This document shows positions 34,133-42,060 of a stretch of 50,894 nt of DNA, one piece after another. The stretch covers positions 1 to 50,894 of the forward strand of contig JBKPCV010000050.1 in NCBI GenBank assembly GCA_046727575.1, read 5' to 3'. Below the pieces are notes generated by a model. That model searched no databases. It saw nothing but the letters and a program-made list of their open reading frames with translations, and was not told the origin of the DNA. This stretch comes from DASPTH01 sp046727575 (GTDB lineage Bacteria > Actinomycetota > Acidimicrobiia > IMCC26256 > DASPTH01). The stretch's first letter is position 1. The number at the start of each line of letters is the position of its first letter. The position numbers and the translations under genes are program-made.

Positions 34133-36115
34133 TCAGTACCCGGGTTCGCTCCGGTCGGCGAGCGCCTGCTGGCGGAGCCGGCGGACGCCGTCGTCGCCGA
34201 CGCGTGCCCGCAGCGCGCGCGCGTACGGGCGGAGGTCCCAGAACCCGAGCTCGCCGTCGCGGCTCACGATGGGCTGCTGGCCGAGCGCGGACGAGACGGT
34301 GTCGGGCGACGGCTCTCCCGCGCGGTACGTGCTGCCGAGGTCGTACACGAGACCGTCGAAGCCCACCGCGGCGATCCGGTCGAGCATCGTCGTCGCCGGC
34401 AGCCGGGCGGTGCTCGCCTGCCAGTCGGCCTCACGGCCGAGCATGCCGCCCCAACCCCACCGCAACGAGTTGCTGTGCAGGTAGGGCCGGACGAGATCGT
34501 ACGGCCCGAGGTTTCCAATGAGCGGTGCCTCCGGGAAGTAGCGGTACGGAAGCTCGAACACCTCGGCACCATCGGGTAGCGCACGCTGGACCCGCGCGAC
34601 GAACGTGTCGTCGCTCTGCCAGCGCGCCTTGGTTGCCGCGTAGTCCGGAATGACGGCCGGCGATACCTGGTCGAGGATCCCGAACACGAGGAGGAGCGCA
34701 AGGCCGATCGCGAACCCCGCGCGAGTCCAGAAACGGTTCGGCAGCCGGCGGCGCAGCCAATCGAGGCCGTACGCGACTGCGGTGAACGCGAAGAACGCCA
34801 AGAACACGCTGATGCGGTTCCACGAACGCAGCTCGCGGACGCCGAAGCCGAAGACGAGGATCGAGAAGCCACTGATGGTCGCCATCAGGATCCCGACCAC
34901 GGTCAGGACGCCCATGCTCAACATCGCGTCCGGCGGTGACGGGACCACCTCGTCGTCGAGGGCGTCGGCGGGTGCTTCCTCAGCAGCGGTCGGTGGCCCG
35001 CGTCGGTTGCGACGGATCGCGACCAGGAGGAAGACGAGCAAACCGGCAAACCCGGCGGCGCCGATGATCCCGAGTTGCTGCCCTCGTTCGCTGCGGGTCG
35101 GCGTGTACCGGGTGCTCTTGGCCTGGAGGTCGGCGAGGGCAGTCACGCGGTGCTGCTCGACCGGCAGGACGAGCTGGGAGATCTTGAGACCCTCGAACTC
35201 GGTCTCCGACGGGTGTCGTCGCACGACCGCCGTGTCCTGCCCGTGGACGGCCATGTAGACGAGACTCGGCGCGAGATTGATCGCCGCGACCACCGCGATG
35301 GCGCCGACCGCGATCGCGCCGGACGCGAGCACACGGGTTCGTCGCCGCGCGATGAAGTCGGTGACCGCGAGCACCACGAGGAACAGCACCGTGAACGCGG
35401 CGTAGTACGCGCCCGACGACGCGATCGCGACGCACGCGAGCAGCCACAGCACGCCGGATCTGCTCCCCAGCCGGGCCCGCCAACCCATTCCGTCGTCGCG
35501 CTCGGTCGTGAAGGGGGGCCGGGTCGACGCGACGCGCAACACGAGATAGCCCGCGATCGGCACGACCCAGTAGGCCGAGAGGAAGAGATGCGGGACGCCA
35601 CGCGCGAAGTGGTACGGAAGATACGTATAGAGGAGCGCGATCACGGCCGCTACGCCGCGCGACGCGCCGAGCGCGCGCAGCACGAGCAACATCGAGACTG
35701 CGACCGCGACGAACGTGAGCAGGAAGAAGACGTTCACCGTGAGACCGACATCGCCTGTGACCGCTCCGAGCCCTTTCAGGACGACGAGGTTCAGGTTGTC
35801 CATGCTGACCGGGAAGTCGAACAGCTGCTGGTCGAACGGCGCGCCGAGGTCCGGATTGGTGGTGAACCAGGCGTGGTCGATCCCGCCCTTCGCGAGCATC
35901 TGGTAGAAGGGCGCGTCGGGCTCGAAGGAGTACACGCCCTTGTCACCCCGGACGTACGCGAACGGAACGTCGAAGGCGGCATCCCAGAGCTCGAGCACCG
36001 GTACGAGGATGACGAGGGCCGCGAGCGCGACGAGCACCGCGTCGAGCACGAGGCTTCGACGCTTGGTCCCACCTTCGGCCCTCAACACGGCGGCACAGTA
36101 ACCGTCGCCCGTCAC
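34133..36115 (-). CDS. large polytopic membrane protein, GT-C-like
   Basis: A 660-residue integral membrane protein with roughly ten hydrophobic helices and a soluble C-terminal domain of about 150 residues. After the first helix an extracytoplasmic loop contains GDKGVYSFEPDAPFYQM and NPDLGAPFDQQLFDFP. The acidic loop and the later LLYTYLPYHFARGVPHLFLSAYW stretch resemble GT-C lipid-linked sugar transferases and YfhO-type proteins. I cannot name the substrate or family with certainty. It is convergent with fusA2 and lies just before the islet, which inserted into the gene formerly next to it. Confidence 0.6.
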   Translation of the reverse strand: MTGDGYCAAVLRAEGGTKRRSLVLDAVLVALAALVILVPVLELWDAAFDVPFAYVRGDKGVYSFEPDAPFYQMLAKGGIDHAWFTTNPDLGAPFDQQLFDFPVSMDNLNLVVLKGLGAVTGDVGLTVNVFFLLTFVAVAVSMLLVLRALGASRGVAAVIALLYTYLPYHFARGVPHLFLSAYWVVPIAGYLVLRVASTRPPFTTERDDGMGWRARLGSRSGVLWLLACVAIASSGAYYAAFTVLFLVVLAVTDFIARRRTRVLASGAIAVGAIAVVAAINLAPSLVYMAVHGQDTAVVRRHPSETEFEGLKISQLVLPVEQHRVTALADLQAKSTRYTPTRSERGQQLGIIGAAGFAGLLVFLLVAIRRNRRGPPTAAEEAPADALDDEVVPSPPDAMLSMGVLTVVGILMATISGFSILVFGFGVRELRSWNRISVFLAFFAFTAVAYGLDWLRRRLPNRFWTRAGFAIGLALLLVFGILDQVSPAVIPDYAATKARWQSDDTFVARVQRALPDGAEVFELPYRYFPEAPLIGNLGPYDLVRPYLHSNSLRWGWGGMLGREADWQASTARLPATTMLDRIAAVGFDGLVYDLGSTYRAGEPSPDTVSSALGQQPIVSRDGELGFWDLRPYARALRARVGDDGVRRLRQQALADRSEPGY

Positions 36116-36157
36116 GCGGACGCGTCACGCTCGAGCTCGAGTCAGCTGTTCGTATCC

Positions 36158-36184
36158 AGCCCGAACGCCGACCAGTCCTCGGGA
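36158..36184. repeat. left direct repeat of islet (attachment-site-like)
   Basis: 27 bp, beginning AGCCCGAACG and ending GTCCTCGGGA, identical to 37866-37892 in the same orientation. Read on the minus strand it encodes PEDWSAFG followed by LDTNS and a stop at 36142. This would be the original C-terminus of the target gene if the islet were removed. Similarity ends abruptly on both sides. Confidence 0.8.
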
Positions 36185-36375
36185 GTCGCAGCACTCAATC
36201 GCCGTACCTGTCGGCGCCGTGCGTTGCAGCACCAAGAGAACCAATGGAGATAGGTGCGAACGCTGTAGCCCTGGATCAGTCCACGTACACGGCAAACATG
36301 CGGGGGGCATGGTGATGAGGGGGAGGTGGTGGCGTCGTGGAGAAGCGGCGCCAGCCTCCGGGTCGCCGTGCGCGG

Positions 36376-36881
36376 CTACGCGAGAGCAGACCAATCGATC
36401 TGGCCTTCGTCGTCCAACGTCTTGACGACCTCGGCCGCGGAGACCACGGTCTGCGAGATGACGAGATAGAAGGGGACGGAGAGCATGACTGCTCCGACAG
36501 ATCCTGTTGTACCGCTGCGTTCACCAGGTTCAGCACATGGCGCAGCAGAAGGGTTCCCTTATCCGATCCCGCTTGAACGAGCCGCACCAACTCTGTCGCG
36601 AGCGTAAACGCCTGGGTGCGAAGCTCGAGGTGGTCGTCGTAGGTCACCTGAGAAAAGAAGCGGTCGGTAAACGCGTCTACGAGACAGGAACTCAGGTTGC
36701 TGTCACGCATCCATTCGCCGAAGTAGCGCTCGAGCCGCTCCCAATGGGGCCGTGATGCCCAGTAGGCAATCGGAAGGTTCAGCAGATACTCGCCATTCGG
36801 GGCGTACTCGAGGCTCGTGTGAACCATCTCCTCGGCCCCACGAGAGAGGGCCTGGAGCGTCTCCGGCGCACTCGCAAACAC
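36376..36881 (-). pseudogene. hypothetical helical protein with probable frameshift
   Basis: From GTG 36881 the frame encodes a sensible helical protein (FASAPETLQALSRGAEEMV, NLPIAYWASRPHWERLERYF, LRHVLNLVNAAVQQDLSEQ) for about 133 residues, then turns into Ser/Arg/Pro-rich nonsense. The adjacent frame takes over near 36486 and gives MLSVPFYLVISQTVVSA followed by a stop at 36376. A single-base frameshift around 36487 would join them. Alternatively the second part is its own 36-codon ORF (ATG 36486, GGAG upstream). The sensible frame also continues a little upstream of 36881, so the 5' end may be missing. I do not recognise the family. Confidence 0.45.
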
Positions 36882-36895
36882 GCTTGCGAACGCTT

Positions 36896-37105
36896 CTATC
36901 GGAGAAACCTTGCCGCCACGCCCCAGGACCTCGAGGCTTCGAACCTCCCCTGTTCGGCGGGATACTCGGGCACCACGCCGTCGTCGCCGACTAGTGGCTG
37001 TCCGCAGACGCCCGCGACCCGTACACCGGCAATCGAACGACGAGTTGGCATGGGGCAGGTCGTCGCGTCCTCGGCGTCGACTTCTCCGTGGATCGGGCAG
37101 CGCAT
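36896..37105 (-). CDS. small zinc-ribbon-like protein, possibly interrupted
   Basis: A 69-residue frame starting MRCPIHGEVDAEDATTCP, much like heavy-metal-binding or zinc-ribbon proteins that read CPxHxEV then CPxCGxPL. Here the second Cys pair is split: CP is followed by about 15 extra residues before CGQPLV. The zinc site may therefore be broken by a small insertion. The C-terminal 30 residues have no recognised feature. No convincing Shine-Dalgarno is seen. It lies inside the decayed islet, so it may be a remnant. Confidence 0.35.
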   Translation of the reverse strand: MRCPIHGEVDAEDATTCPMPTRRSIAGVRVAGVCGQPLVGDDGVVPEYPAEQGRFEASRSWGVAARFLR

Positions 37106-37127
37106 CCCCGGATCATCGCGCCCCGGT

Positions 37128-37709
37128 GTGACAGCGACAGATCAGACAGGTCTGGCGCGGTCCTCAGCTACCGCGTCAGCATTGACGGCCGTCATTGACC
37201 AAGCGGTGCTCGTCGCACATTCGTACGGCGGCGCAGTCATGACCGAGGCAGGCAACCATCCGAAAGTGGCGGCGCTGGTTTACATCGCAGCATTCGCCCC
37301 CGACCGCGGGGAATCCGTGAACACACTCATCGCCGATCCGCCTCCCGGCGCCCCGGTCCCGCCCATCCTGCCGCCGCAGGACGGCTTCCTCTTCCTCGAC
37401 AAGGACAAGTTCGCGGCGTCGTTCGCGGCCGACGTCAACCCGGATCTGGCGGCGTTCATGGCCGACGCCCAACTGCCCTGGGGCGTCGACGCGCTCGCTG
37501 GTGCGATCACAGAGCCGGCGTGGCGGACCAAGCCGAGTTGGTACCTCGTCACGACCGAAGACCGGATGATCCCGCCCGATGCACAACGCTTCATGTCCCA
37601 GCGAGCCAATGCCACCGTGGTCGAAACCGCTGCCAGTCACTCCGTCTACATCTCGCAACCAGAAGCGGTGGCCGCGGTCATCGAGTCAGCCGTCAAAGGG
37701 GTCAGCTGA
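37128..37709 (+). pseudogene. alpha/beta hydrolase, 5'-truncated
   Basis: About 193 codons encode the C-terminal two thirds of a small alpha/beta hydrolase. They include the nucleophile elbow VLVAHSYGGAVMTEAGNHP, VAALVYIAAFAPDRGESV, a cap region, SWYLVTTEDRMIPPDAQ with the likely acid, and ASHSVYISQPEAV with the catalytic His. The N-terminal half that should carry the HG oxyanion motif (VLVHGAW-type) is absent. The sequence upstream of 37128 is open in frame but has no hydrolase similarity, and no good start signal is seen. It is most likely a remnant within the islet, though a short functional protein cannot be excluded. Confidence 0.6.
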
Positions 37710-37819
37710 GGCACGCGGTCACGCGTCGCGACAGATGCATCATTGTCGTGGAGCGCCAGCGACCAGGACGTGATCAGCGCCTCGGTGTCAGGAGACAAAT
37801 CGATGCGCGGGTTAGCCAT
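37646..37819 (-). pseudogene. N-terminal fragment resembling a tyrosine recombinase (integrase)
   Basis: An ATG at 37819 starts a frame reading MANPRIDLSPDTEALITSW, then SLALHDNDASVATRDR. This pattern is like the N-terminal core-binding (SAM-like) domain of XerC/D and phage integrases. After about 36 codons the frame enters the antisense of the hydrolase 3' end and stops at 37646, so the catalytic domain is missing. The ATG is 47 bp from the right direct repeat, as integrase genes usually are from their attachment site. The family call rests on about 35 residues and is tentative. Confidence 0.4.
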
Positions 37820-37840
37820 ATCGAGCGTAGCTGGCGGATA

Positions 37841-38359
37841 TCAACTCTGACCTTCGGCTTCACCGAGCCCGAACGCCGACCAGTCCTCGGGATTGGGCTC
37901 GGTGTACTGACCGAGCACGTCGCCGTCGATGCCGTCGATCTGGACGAGCCCGCGCATGGACGGCGGCTCGTCGGCGCTGTACAGGAGGATGCGCCACGCG
38001 GGGCGAGCCAGAAGGCCGTGCCACGCGAGCTGCGCGCTCGCGTGACCAACCGCGAACCCGACGGCGCGGGACGCGATCAGCAGCGCCTCGGTCTGGTCGA
38101 TGTCGAGCGGCCACGCGGTGAGGAAGTGATAGGCCGCGACGAGCGCGAGGAAGATGGTGGCTGCGAGTAGGCCGCCGTTGTCGGTCACGAGCCAACCGGC
38201 GAGGCACAACACCGCGACCACCGCGTAGAGAGTCGCGGCGATGCGGCGGCGGCGCGTGCTCGGGAAGAGGTACGGGCCCACGTAGGCGGTGACGTCGAGC
38301 TCTTCCGGCAGGACGTCGCCGTCGTGGCGGTTGACGTCGTCGCTGGACACCGCCCGCAC
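37841..38359 (-). CDS. conserved two-helix membrane protein, 3' end replaced by islet
   Basis: A 172-residue protein with two adjacent hydrophobic helices (about 40-58 and 63-82, IAATLYAVVAVLCLAGWLV and GLLAATIFLALVAAYHFLTA). A soluble C-terminal domain (EALLIASRAVGFAVGHASAQLAW, WRILLYSADEPPSMRGLVQID) follows. It ends NPEDWSAFGLGEAEGQS. The PEDWSAFG codons form the right 27-bp repeat, so the last residues GEAEGQS come from the islet; the ancestral end was probably LDTNS (see 36142-36184). Function unknown. The GTG start lies one base after the HIT gene stop, so it belongs to the thrS-HIT unit. Confidence 0.75.
   Translation of the reverse strand: MRAVSSDDVNRHDGDVLPEELDVTAYVGPYLFPSTRRRRIAATLYAVVAVLCLAGWLVTDNGGLLAATIFLALVAAYHFLTAWPLDIDQTEALLIASRAVGFAVGHASAQLAWHGLLARPAWRILLYSADEPPSMRGLVQIDGIDGDVLGQYTEPNPEDWSAFGLGEAEGQS
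37866..37892. repeat. right direct repeat of islet, inside coding 3' end
   Basis: Exact copy of 36158-36184, 1,708 bp away, same orientation. It lies in the last codons of the minus-strand membrane-protein gene. Flanks differ immediately on both sides (ACCG before and TTGG after here, versus TATCC and GTCG at the left copy). Confidence 0.8.
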
Positions 38360-38360
38360 G

Positions 38361-38864
38361 CTATCCGTCGTGGTGCGGCCAAGCGGTCTCGAGCTTCTCC
38401 CAGGTGGTGCTGAGCGGTTCGGGAAGCACCCGTGCCTCGGCGACCGACGTCATGAAGTTGGTGTCACCGATCCATCTCGGGAGCGCGTGCAGGTGGACGT
38501 GCCCGGGAATGCCCGCGCCGGCCGCCCGTCCGAGGTTGGCGCCGACATTCATGCCGTCCGGCGTGTACGCGCGCTCGAGCGCGACCGTGGCGTCCTGCGT
38601 CAACGCCATCAGCGCGGACGCTTCGTCACGCGACAGACCCGCGAGCGTCGCTTCGTGTCGAAGGGGTGCGACCATCAAGTGACCCGACGTGTACGGATAC
38701 GCGTTCAACACCGCGAACACCAGGTCGTTTCGCGCGAGGACGAGCCCTTCTTTCGGATCTGCCTTGGACAGCGCGCAGAAGAGGCAGTCGTCGGCCGCCG
38801 GCTGGTTTGCCACTTCCTCGATGTACGTGGAGCGCCATCCCGCCCACAACCGGCCGAGTGTCAT
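38361..38864 (-). CDS. HIT-family nucleotide hydrolase/phosphorylase (Ap4A phosphorylase-like)
   Basis: A 167-residue HIT protein, probably acting on diadenosine polyphosphates. It has the zinc-type Cys pair CLFC (27-30), the substrate region ARNDLVFAVLNAYPYTSGHLMVAPLRH, and the catalytic triad motif HVHLHALPRW (122-131). The mycobacterial orthologue next to thrS and pgsA is an Ap4A phosphorylase. The same neighbourhood here supports that reading, though the PIP-synthase block now lies 6.4 kb away. ATG 38864 overlaps the thrS stop as ATGA; the much longer open frame upstream is thrS antiphase and not real. Confidence 0.9.
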   Translation of the reverse strand: MTLGRLWAGWRSTYIEEVANQPAADDCLFCALSKADPKEGLVLARNDLVFAVLNAYPYTSGHLMVAPLRHEATLAGLSRDEASALMALTQDATVALERAYTPDGMNVGANLGRAAGAGIPGHVHLHALPRWIGDTNFMTSVAEARVLPEPLSTTWEKLETAWPHHDG

Positions 38865-40840
38865 ACGGTCGCACGCGTCTCGGCGACCTCGCGGAGGCGC
38901 TCTGCAAACGCGTCGAGCGCGACCCCCCGCTCGGCATGGTCGCCGCCTCGGGGGTTCACGCCCACCGTCCTTGACTCCACGTCGTCGTCGCCGACGACGA
39001 GCACGTACGGCACCTTCTCGAGCTTTGCTCTCCGCACGCGCGCGCCGAGGGAATCGGCGTGGGCGTCGACGAGCTCGGCCCTGAAGCCTCCGGCGCGGAG
39101 GAGGTCGACCACCTCGCGCGCGTACTCGTCGTGACGGTCGGCGACCGGAAGCACGGTCGCCTGCACCGGCGCGAGCCACGCGGGCAACGCCCCGGCGTAG
39201 TGCTCGACCAGAATGGCGAAGAACCGTTCGATCGCGCCGAACAGCGCGCGGTGGATCATGATCGGGCGATGGCGCTCGTTGTCCGCACCGACGTACTCGA
39301 GGTCGAAGCGCTGCGGGAACTGGAAGTCGAGCTGGATCGTCGACAACTGCCAGGTGCGCCCGATCGCGTCGCGCGCTTGGACGGAGATCTTCGGGCCGTA
39401 GAACGCGCCGCCGCCCTCGTCGAGGGCGAACTCGAGGTCCATCGCGAGGGCGGCTGCGCGCAGCGCCTCGGTGGCCTCCTCCCACTCGGCGTCGGTACCG
39501 ACGGCCTTGCCCTCCGGCTTCGTCGACAGCTCGAGGTAGAAGTCGTCGAGCCCGTACTCGCGCAGCACGTCGAGCACGAACACGAGCAACGAGTGCAGCT
39601 CGCCGGGCAGCTGTTCCCTGGTGCAGAAGATGTGCGCGTCGTCCTGCGTCATCCCCCGCACGCGCGTGAGTCCGTGCACCACGCCGGATTTCTCGTAGCG
39701 GTAGACGCTGCCGAACTCGAACAAGCGCAACGGGAGCTCGCGGTAGGAGCGCATCCGACTGCGGTAGATCAGGATATGGAACGGGCAGTTCATCGGCTTC
39801 AGGTAGTAGTCGGTGCCGCCGTCGAGCTCCATCGGCGGGAACATGCCGTCTGCGAACCACTCGAGGTGGCCCGACGTCCGGAACAACCCTTCCTTCGCGA
39901 TGTGCGGGGTGTTCACGAAGTCGTAGCCGGCCGCGGCGTGTCGCTCGCGCGAGTGGTCCTCCATGATCTTGCGTACGAGACCGCCCTTCGGGTGCCATAC
40001 CGCGAGCCCCGAGCCGATCTCCTCCGGGAACGAGAACAGGTCGAGCTCGACGCCGAGTCGGCGGTGATCACGCTTCTCCGCCTCTTCGAGACGGTGCAGG
40101 TAGTCGTCGAGCGCGGCCTTCGATTCCCACGCGGTGCCGTAGATCCGTTGGAGCATCGGACGCTTCTCGTCGCCCCGCCAGTAGGCACCCGCGACCTTGG
40201 TGAGCTTGAACGCACCCAACCGCTTCGTACTCGGCACGTGCGGACCGCGACAGAGGTCGACGAACTCCGAGCCGTCAGCGCGCGGGTTGCGATACAGCGA
40301 GATGACCGAGCCCTCGCCCACTTCGCCGGCGTCCTCGGGATCGACCCGCTCGATGATCTCGCGCTTGAAGGGCTGGTCGGCGAACGTCGCGAGCGCGGTG
40401 TCGCGGTCGACTTCCTCGCGCTGAAAGGGCTCGTCGGCCTTGACGATCTCGCGCATCCGGTCCTCGATGCGTGCGAGGTCGGCTTCGGAGAAGTGCCGGC
40501 CGCCGGGCAGCGCGAAGTCGTAGTAGAAACCGTCCTCGATCGCAGGGCCGATGGCGTACTCAGCGCCAGGGAACAGGTCGGTGACGGCCTGGGCCATCAC
40601 GTGGGCAGTGGAGTGGCGCAAGACCTCGCGGCCGTCGGCGGTGTCGGGCGTGATGATCTCGACCTTGGCATCGCGGTCGATCGGGCGGTCGAGGTCGACC
40701 CACTCGCCGTCGACCTTGGCTGCGAGCGCGGCCTTGGCGAGGCCCTTGCCGATCGAGGCGGCGACGTCGCCGGCAGTCGTGCCGCTCGGGTACTCGCGCG
40801 TGCTGCCGTCTGGGAGCGTGATCCTGACGTCTGCGGCCAT
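38861..40840 (-). CDS. thrS: threonyl-tRNA synthetase
   Basis: Charges tRNA-Thr. The 659-residue protein has an N-terminal TGS domain (VRITLPDGSTREYPSGTTAGDVA) and the editing domain with HSTAHVMAQAV and YYDFALPGGR. The class II core has the zinc Cys in MNCPFHILIYR, TRVRGMTQDDAHIFC, and motif 3 PIMIHRALFGAIERFFAIL. The C-terminal anticodon-binding domain (VLPVADRHDEYAREV) follows. It is full length. It heads the thrS-HIT unit. No T-box leader was recognised in the 23-bp gap to mshC, so it may be transcribed with the upstream genes. Confidence 0.97.
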   Translation of the reverse strand: MAADVRITLPDGSTREYPSGTTAGDVAASIGKGLAKAALAAKVDGEWVDLDRPIDRDAKVEIITPDTADGREVLRHSTAHVMAQAVTDLFPGAEYAIGPAIEDGFYYDFALPGGRHFSEADLARIEDRMREIVKADEPFQREEVDRDTALATFADQPFKREIIERVDPEDAGEVGEGSVISLYRNPRADGSEFVDLCRGPHVPSTKRLGAFKLTKVAGAYWRGDEKRPMLQRIYGTAWESKAALDDYLHRLEEAEKRDHRRLGVELDLFSFPEEIGSGLAVWHPKGGLVRKIMEDHSRERHAAAGYDFVNTPHIAKEGLFRTSGHLEWFADGMFPPMELDGGTDYYLKPMNCPFHILIYRSRMRSYRELPLRLFEFGSVYRYEKSGVVHGLTRVRGMTQDDAHIFCTREQLPGELHSLLVFVLDVLREYGLDDFYLELSTKPEGKAVGTDAEWEEATEALRAAALAMDLEFALDEGGGAFYGPKISVQARDAIGRTWQLSTIQLDFQFPQRFDLEYVGADNERHRPIMIHRALFGAIERFFAILVEHYAGALPAWLAPVQATVLPVADRHDEYAREVVDLLRAGGFRAELVDAHADSLGARVRRAKLEKVPYVLVVGDDDVESRTVGVNPRGGDHAERGVALDAFAERLREVAETRATV

Positions 40841-40863
40841 CGACGGAAATTACCAGTGGCCTC

Positions 40864-42060
40864 TCAGACCCCCGTGTCGGATTCGAGCGGAAGCGTGAGG
40901 TCGATACCGAGGAGCCCGGCGAGCTCGCGGAGCACCATCGGCGCGGAACGATCGCGTCCGCCGGAGAGCACCGCGCTCGCGAGATCGTCGAGCGCTTCGA
41001 GCGCGCTGGGCGCGTCGAGGTCGTCGTCGATCGCGGCGCGCACACGCTCCGCGAAGGGACGCGGATCGGCGCCGTCGGTGCAGCGCGCCGCCGCCAGCAG
41101 TCGGTGGAGCAGAGCGGTTCCTTCTTCGAGATCGGTGTCGTGCCACTCGAAACCAGATCGGTAGTGGTGCCGCATCAGCGCCAGCCGGATCGCGCGGGGG
41201 TCGGCGATCTTCAGGAGGTCGCTCACGAAGACGAGGTTGCCGAGGGACTTGGACATCTTCTCGCCCTCGTACCGCACCATCTCCGAATGCACCCAGTAGC
41301 GAGAGAAGGTCGCGTTCGTGCAGCTCTCGCTCTGCGCGAGCTCACACTCGTGGTGCGGGAAGATGAGGTCCGTGCCCCCTCCGTGCAGGTCGAGCGTCGT
41401 GCCGAGCTCCTTCATCGACATCACTGAACACTCGACGTGCCATCCGGGACGACCGCGCCCGAACGGAGCCGCCCACGACGGCTCGTCGGGGAGTGACGGC
41501 TGCCACAGCACGAAGTCGAGCGGGTCGCGCCGATGTGGGTCGTCGGGGTTGCCACCGCGTTCGCGCGCCCGCCGGACCATCTCGTCGCGGGTCAAGCGCG
41601 AGAGCTGGCCGTAGCGCGGAAACGTCGACACGTCGAAATAGACCGTGCCGTGCGCTTCGTAGGCGTGACCGGACACGATCAGCTTGGTGATCATCCGGAT
41701 CATGCCGTCGATCGATTCCGTGGCGCGCGGTTCGGCGATGGCGGAGCGCATGGCGAGCGCATCCATGTCGGCGCGGAACCGCGCCAGCTCCGCTTCCGCC
41801 AAGTCGAGGAACGGCACCCCGAGCTGGCGCGCTTTCGGGAGGATGGAGTCGTCGACATCGGTGACGTTGCGGACCATGCGCACCTCGTGGCCGAGCTCCT
41901 CGAGGCGGCGAATCAGCAGGTCGTAGGTGAGCATCGTGGCTGCATGCCCGACGTGGGTCGCGTCGTAGGGCGTGATGCCGCACACGTACATGCGCACGAT
42001 CGGGCCGACCTCGAACGGCACGACCGCGCGCCGCGCCGTGTCGTAGACCCGGATCGTCAC
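40864..42060 (-). CDS. mshC: cysteine:GlcN-Ins ligase MshC (mycothiol synthesis)
   Basis: ATP-dependent ligase that joins cysteine to glucosaminyl-inositol, the third enzyme of mycothiol synthesis. The 398 residues are CysRS-like, but the HIGH region reads MYVCGITPYDATHVGHA (24-40), the MshC form, not the CGPTVYDxxHIGNAR of cysteinyl-tRNA synthetase. The zinc ligands are Cys27, the Cys of GWHVECSVMS and the HHECELA block. KMSKSLGNLVFV is the second ATP motif. The protein ends without the tRNA-binding C-terminus of CysRS. It overlaps npdG by 4 bp. Mycothiol implies an actinobacterial host. Confidence 0.92.
   Translation of the reverse strand: MTIRVYDTARRAVVPFEVGPIVRMYVCGITPYDATHVGHAATMLTYDLLIRRLEELGHEVRMVRNVTDVDDSILPKARQLGVPFLDLAEAELARFRADMDALAMRSAIAEPRATESIDGMIRMITKLIVSGHAYEAHGTVYFDVSTFPRYGQLSRLTRDEMVRRARERGGNPDDPHRRDPLDFVLWQPSLPDEPSWAAPFGRGRPGWHVECSVMSMKELGTTLDLHGGGTDLIFPHHECELAQSESCTNATFSRYWVHSEMVRYEGEKMSKSLGNLVFVSDLLKIADPRAIRLALMRHHYRSGFEWHDTDLEEGTALLHRLLAAARCTDGADPRPFAERVRAAIDDDLDAPSALEALDDLASAVLSGGRDRSAPMVLRELAGLLGIDLTLPLESDTGV

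Larger units (their letters stand above)
36158..37892. mobile_element. decayed integrative islet bounded by 27-bp direct repeats
   Basis: The segment from one exact 27-bp repeat to the other is about 1.7 kb and has visibly lower GC (two 60-base lines I counted are 58% and 62%; a nearby core line is about 72%). It contains a frameshifted ORF, a small zinc-ribbon-like ORF, a 5'-truncated alpha/beta hydrolase and an integrase-like N-terminal fragment starting 47 bp from the right repeat. The right repeat lies in the 3' end of a membrane-protein gene, the usual place for integrase target sites. No complete recombinase is left. The element call is inference from these facts. Confidence 0.6.

Noticed and set aside
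36930..36965. tRNA T-arm-like sequence (GAGG, CTTCGAA, CCTC) suggesting a tRNA gene or a tRNA attachment site in the islet
   Set aside because: No matching acceptor stem, D-arm or anticodon arm can be formed with the 70 bases upstream; only four acceptor pairs are possible.
36816..37127. N-terminal extension of the islet hydrolase from ATG 36819
   Set aside because: The residues show no alpha/beta hydrolase motif and overlap two minus-strand frames; the hydrolase similarity starts only near 37128.
40864..42060. Cysteinyl-tRNA synthetase
   Set aside because: The motif CGITPYDATH and the short C-terminus are the MshC form; true CysRS has CGPTVYD and a tRNA-binding C-terminal domain.
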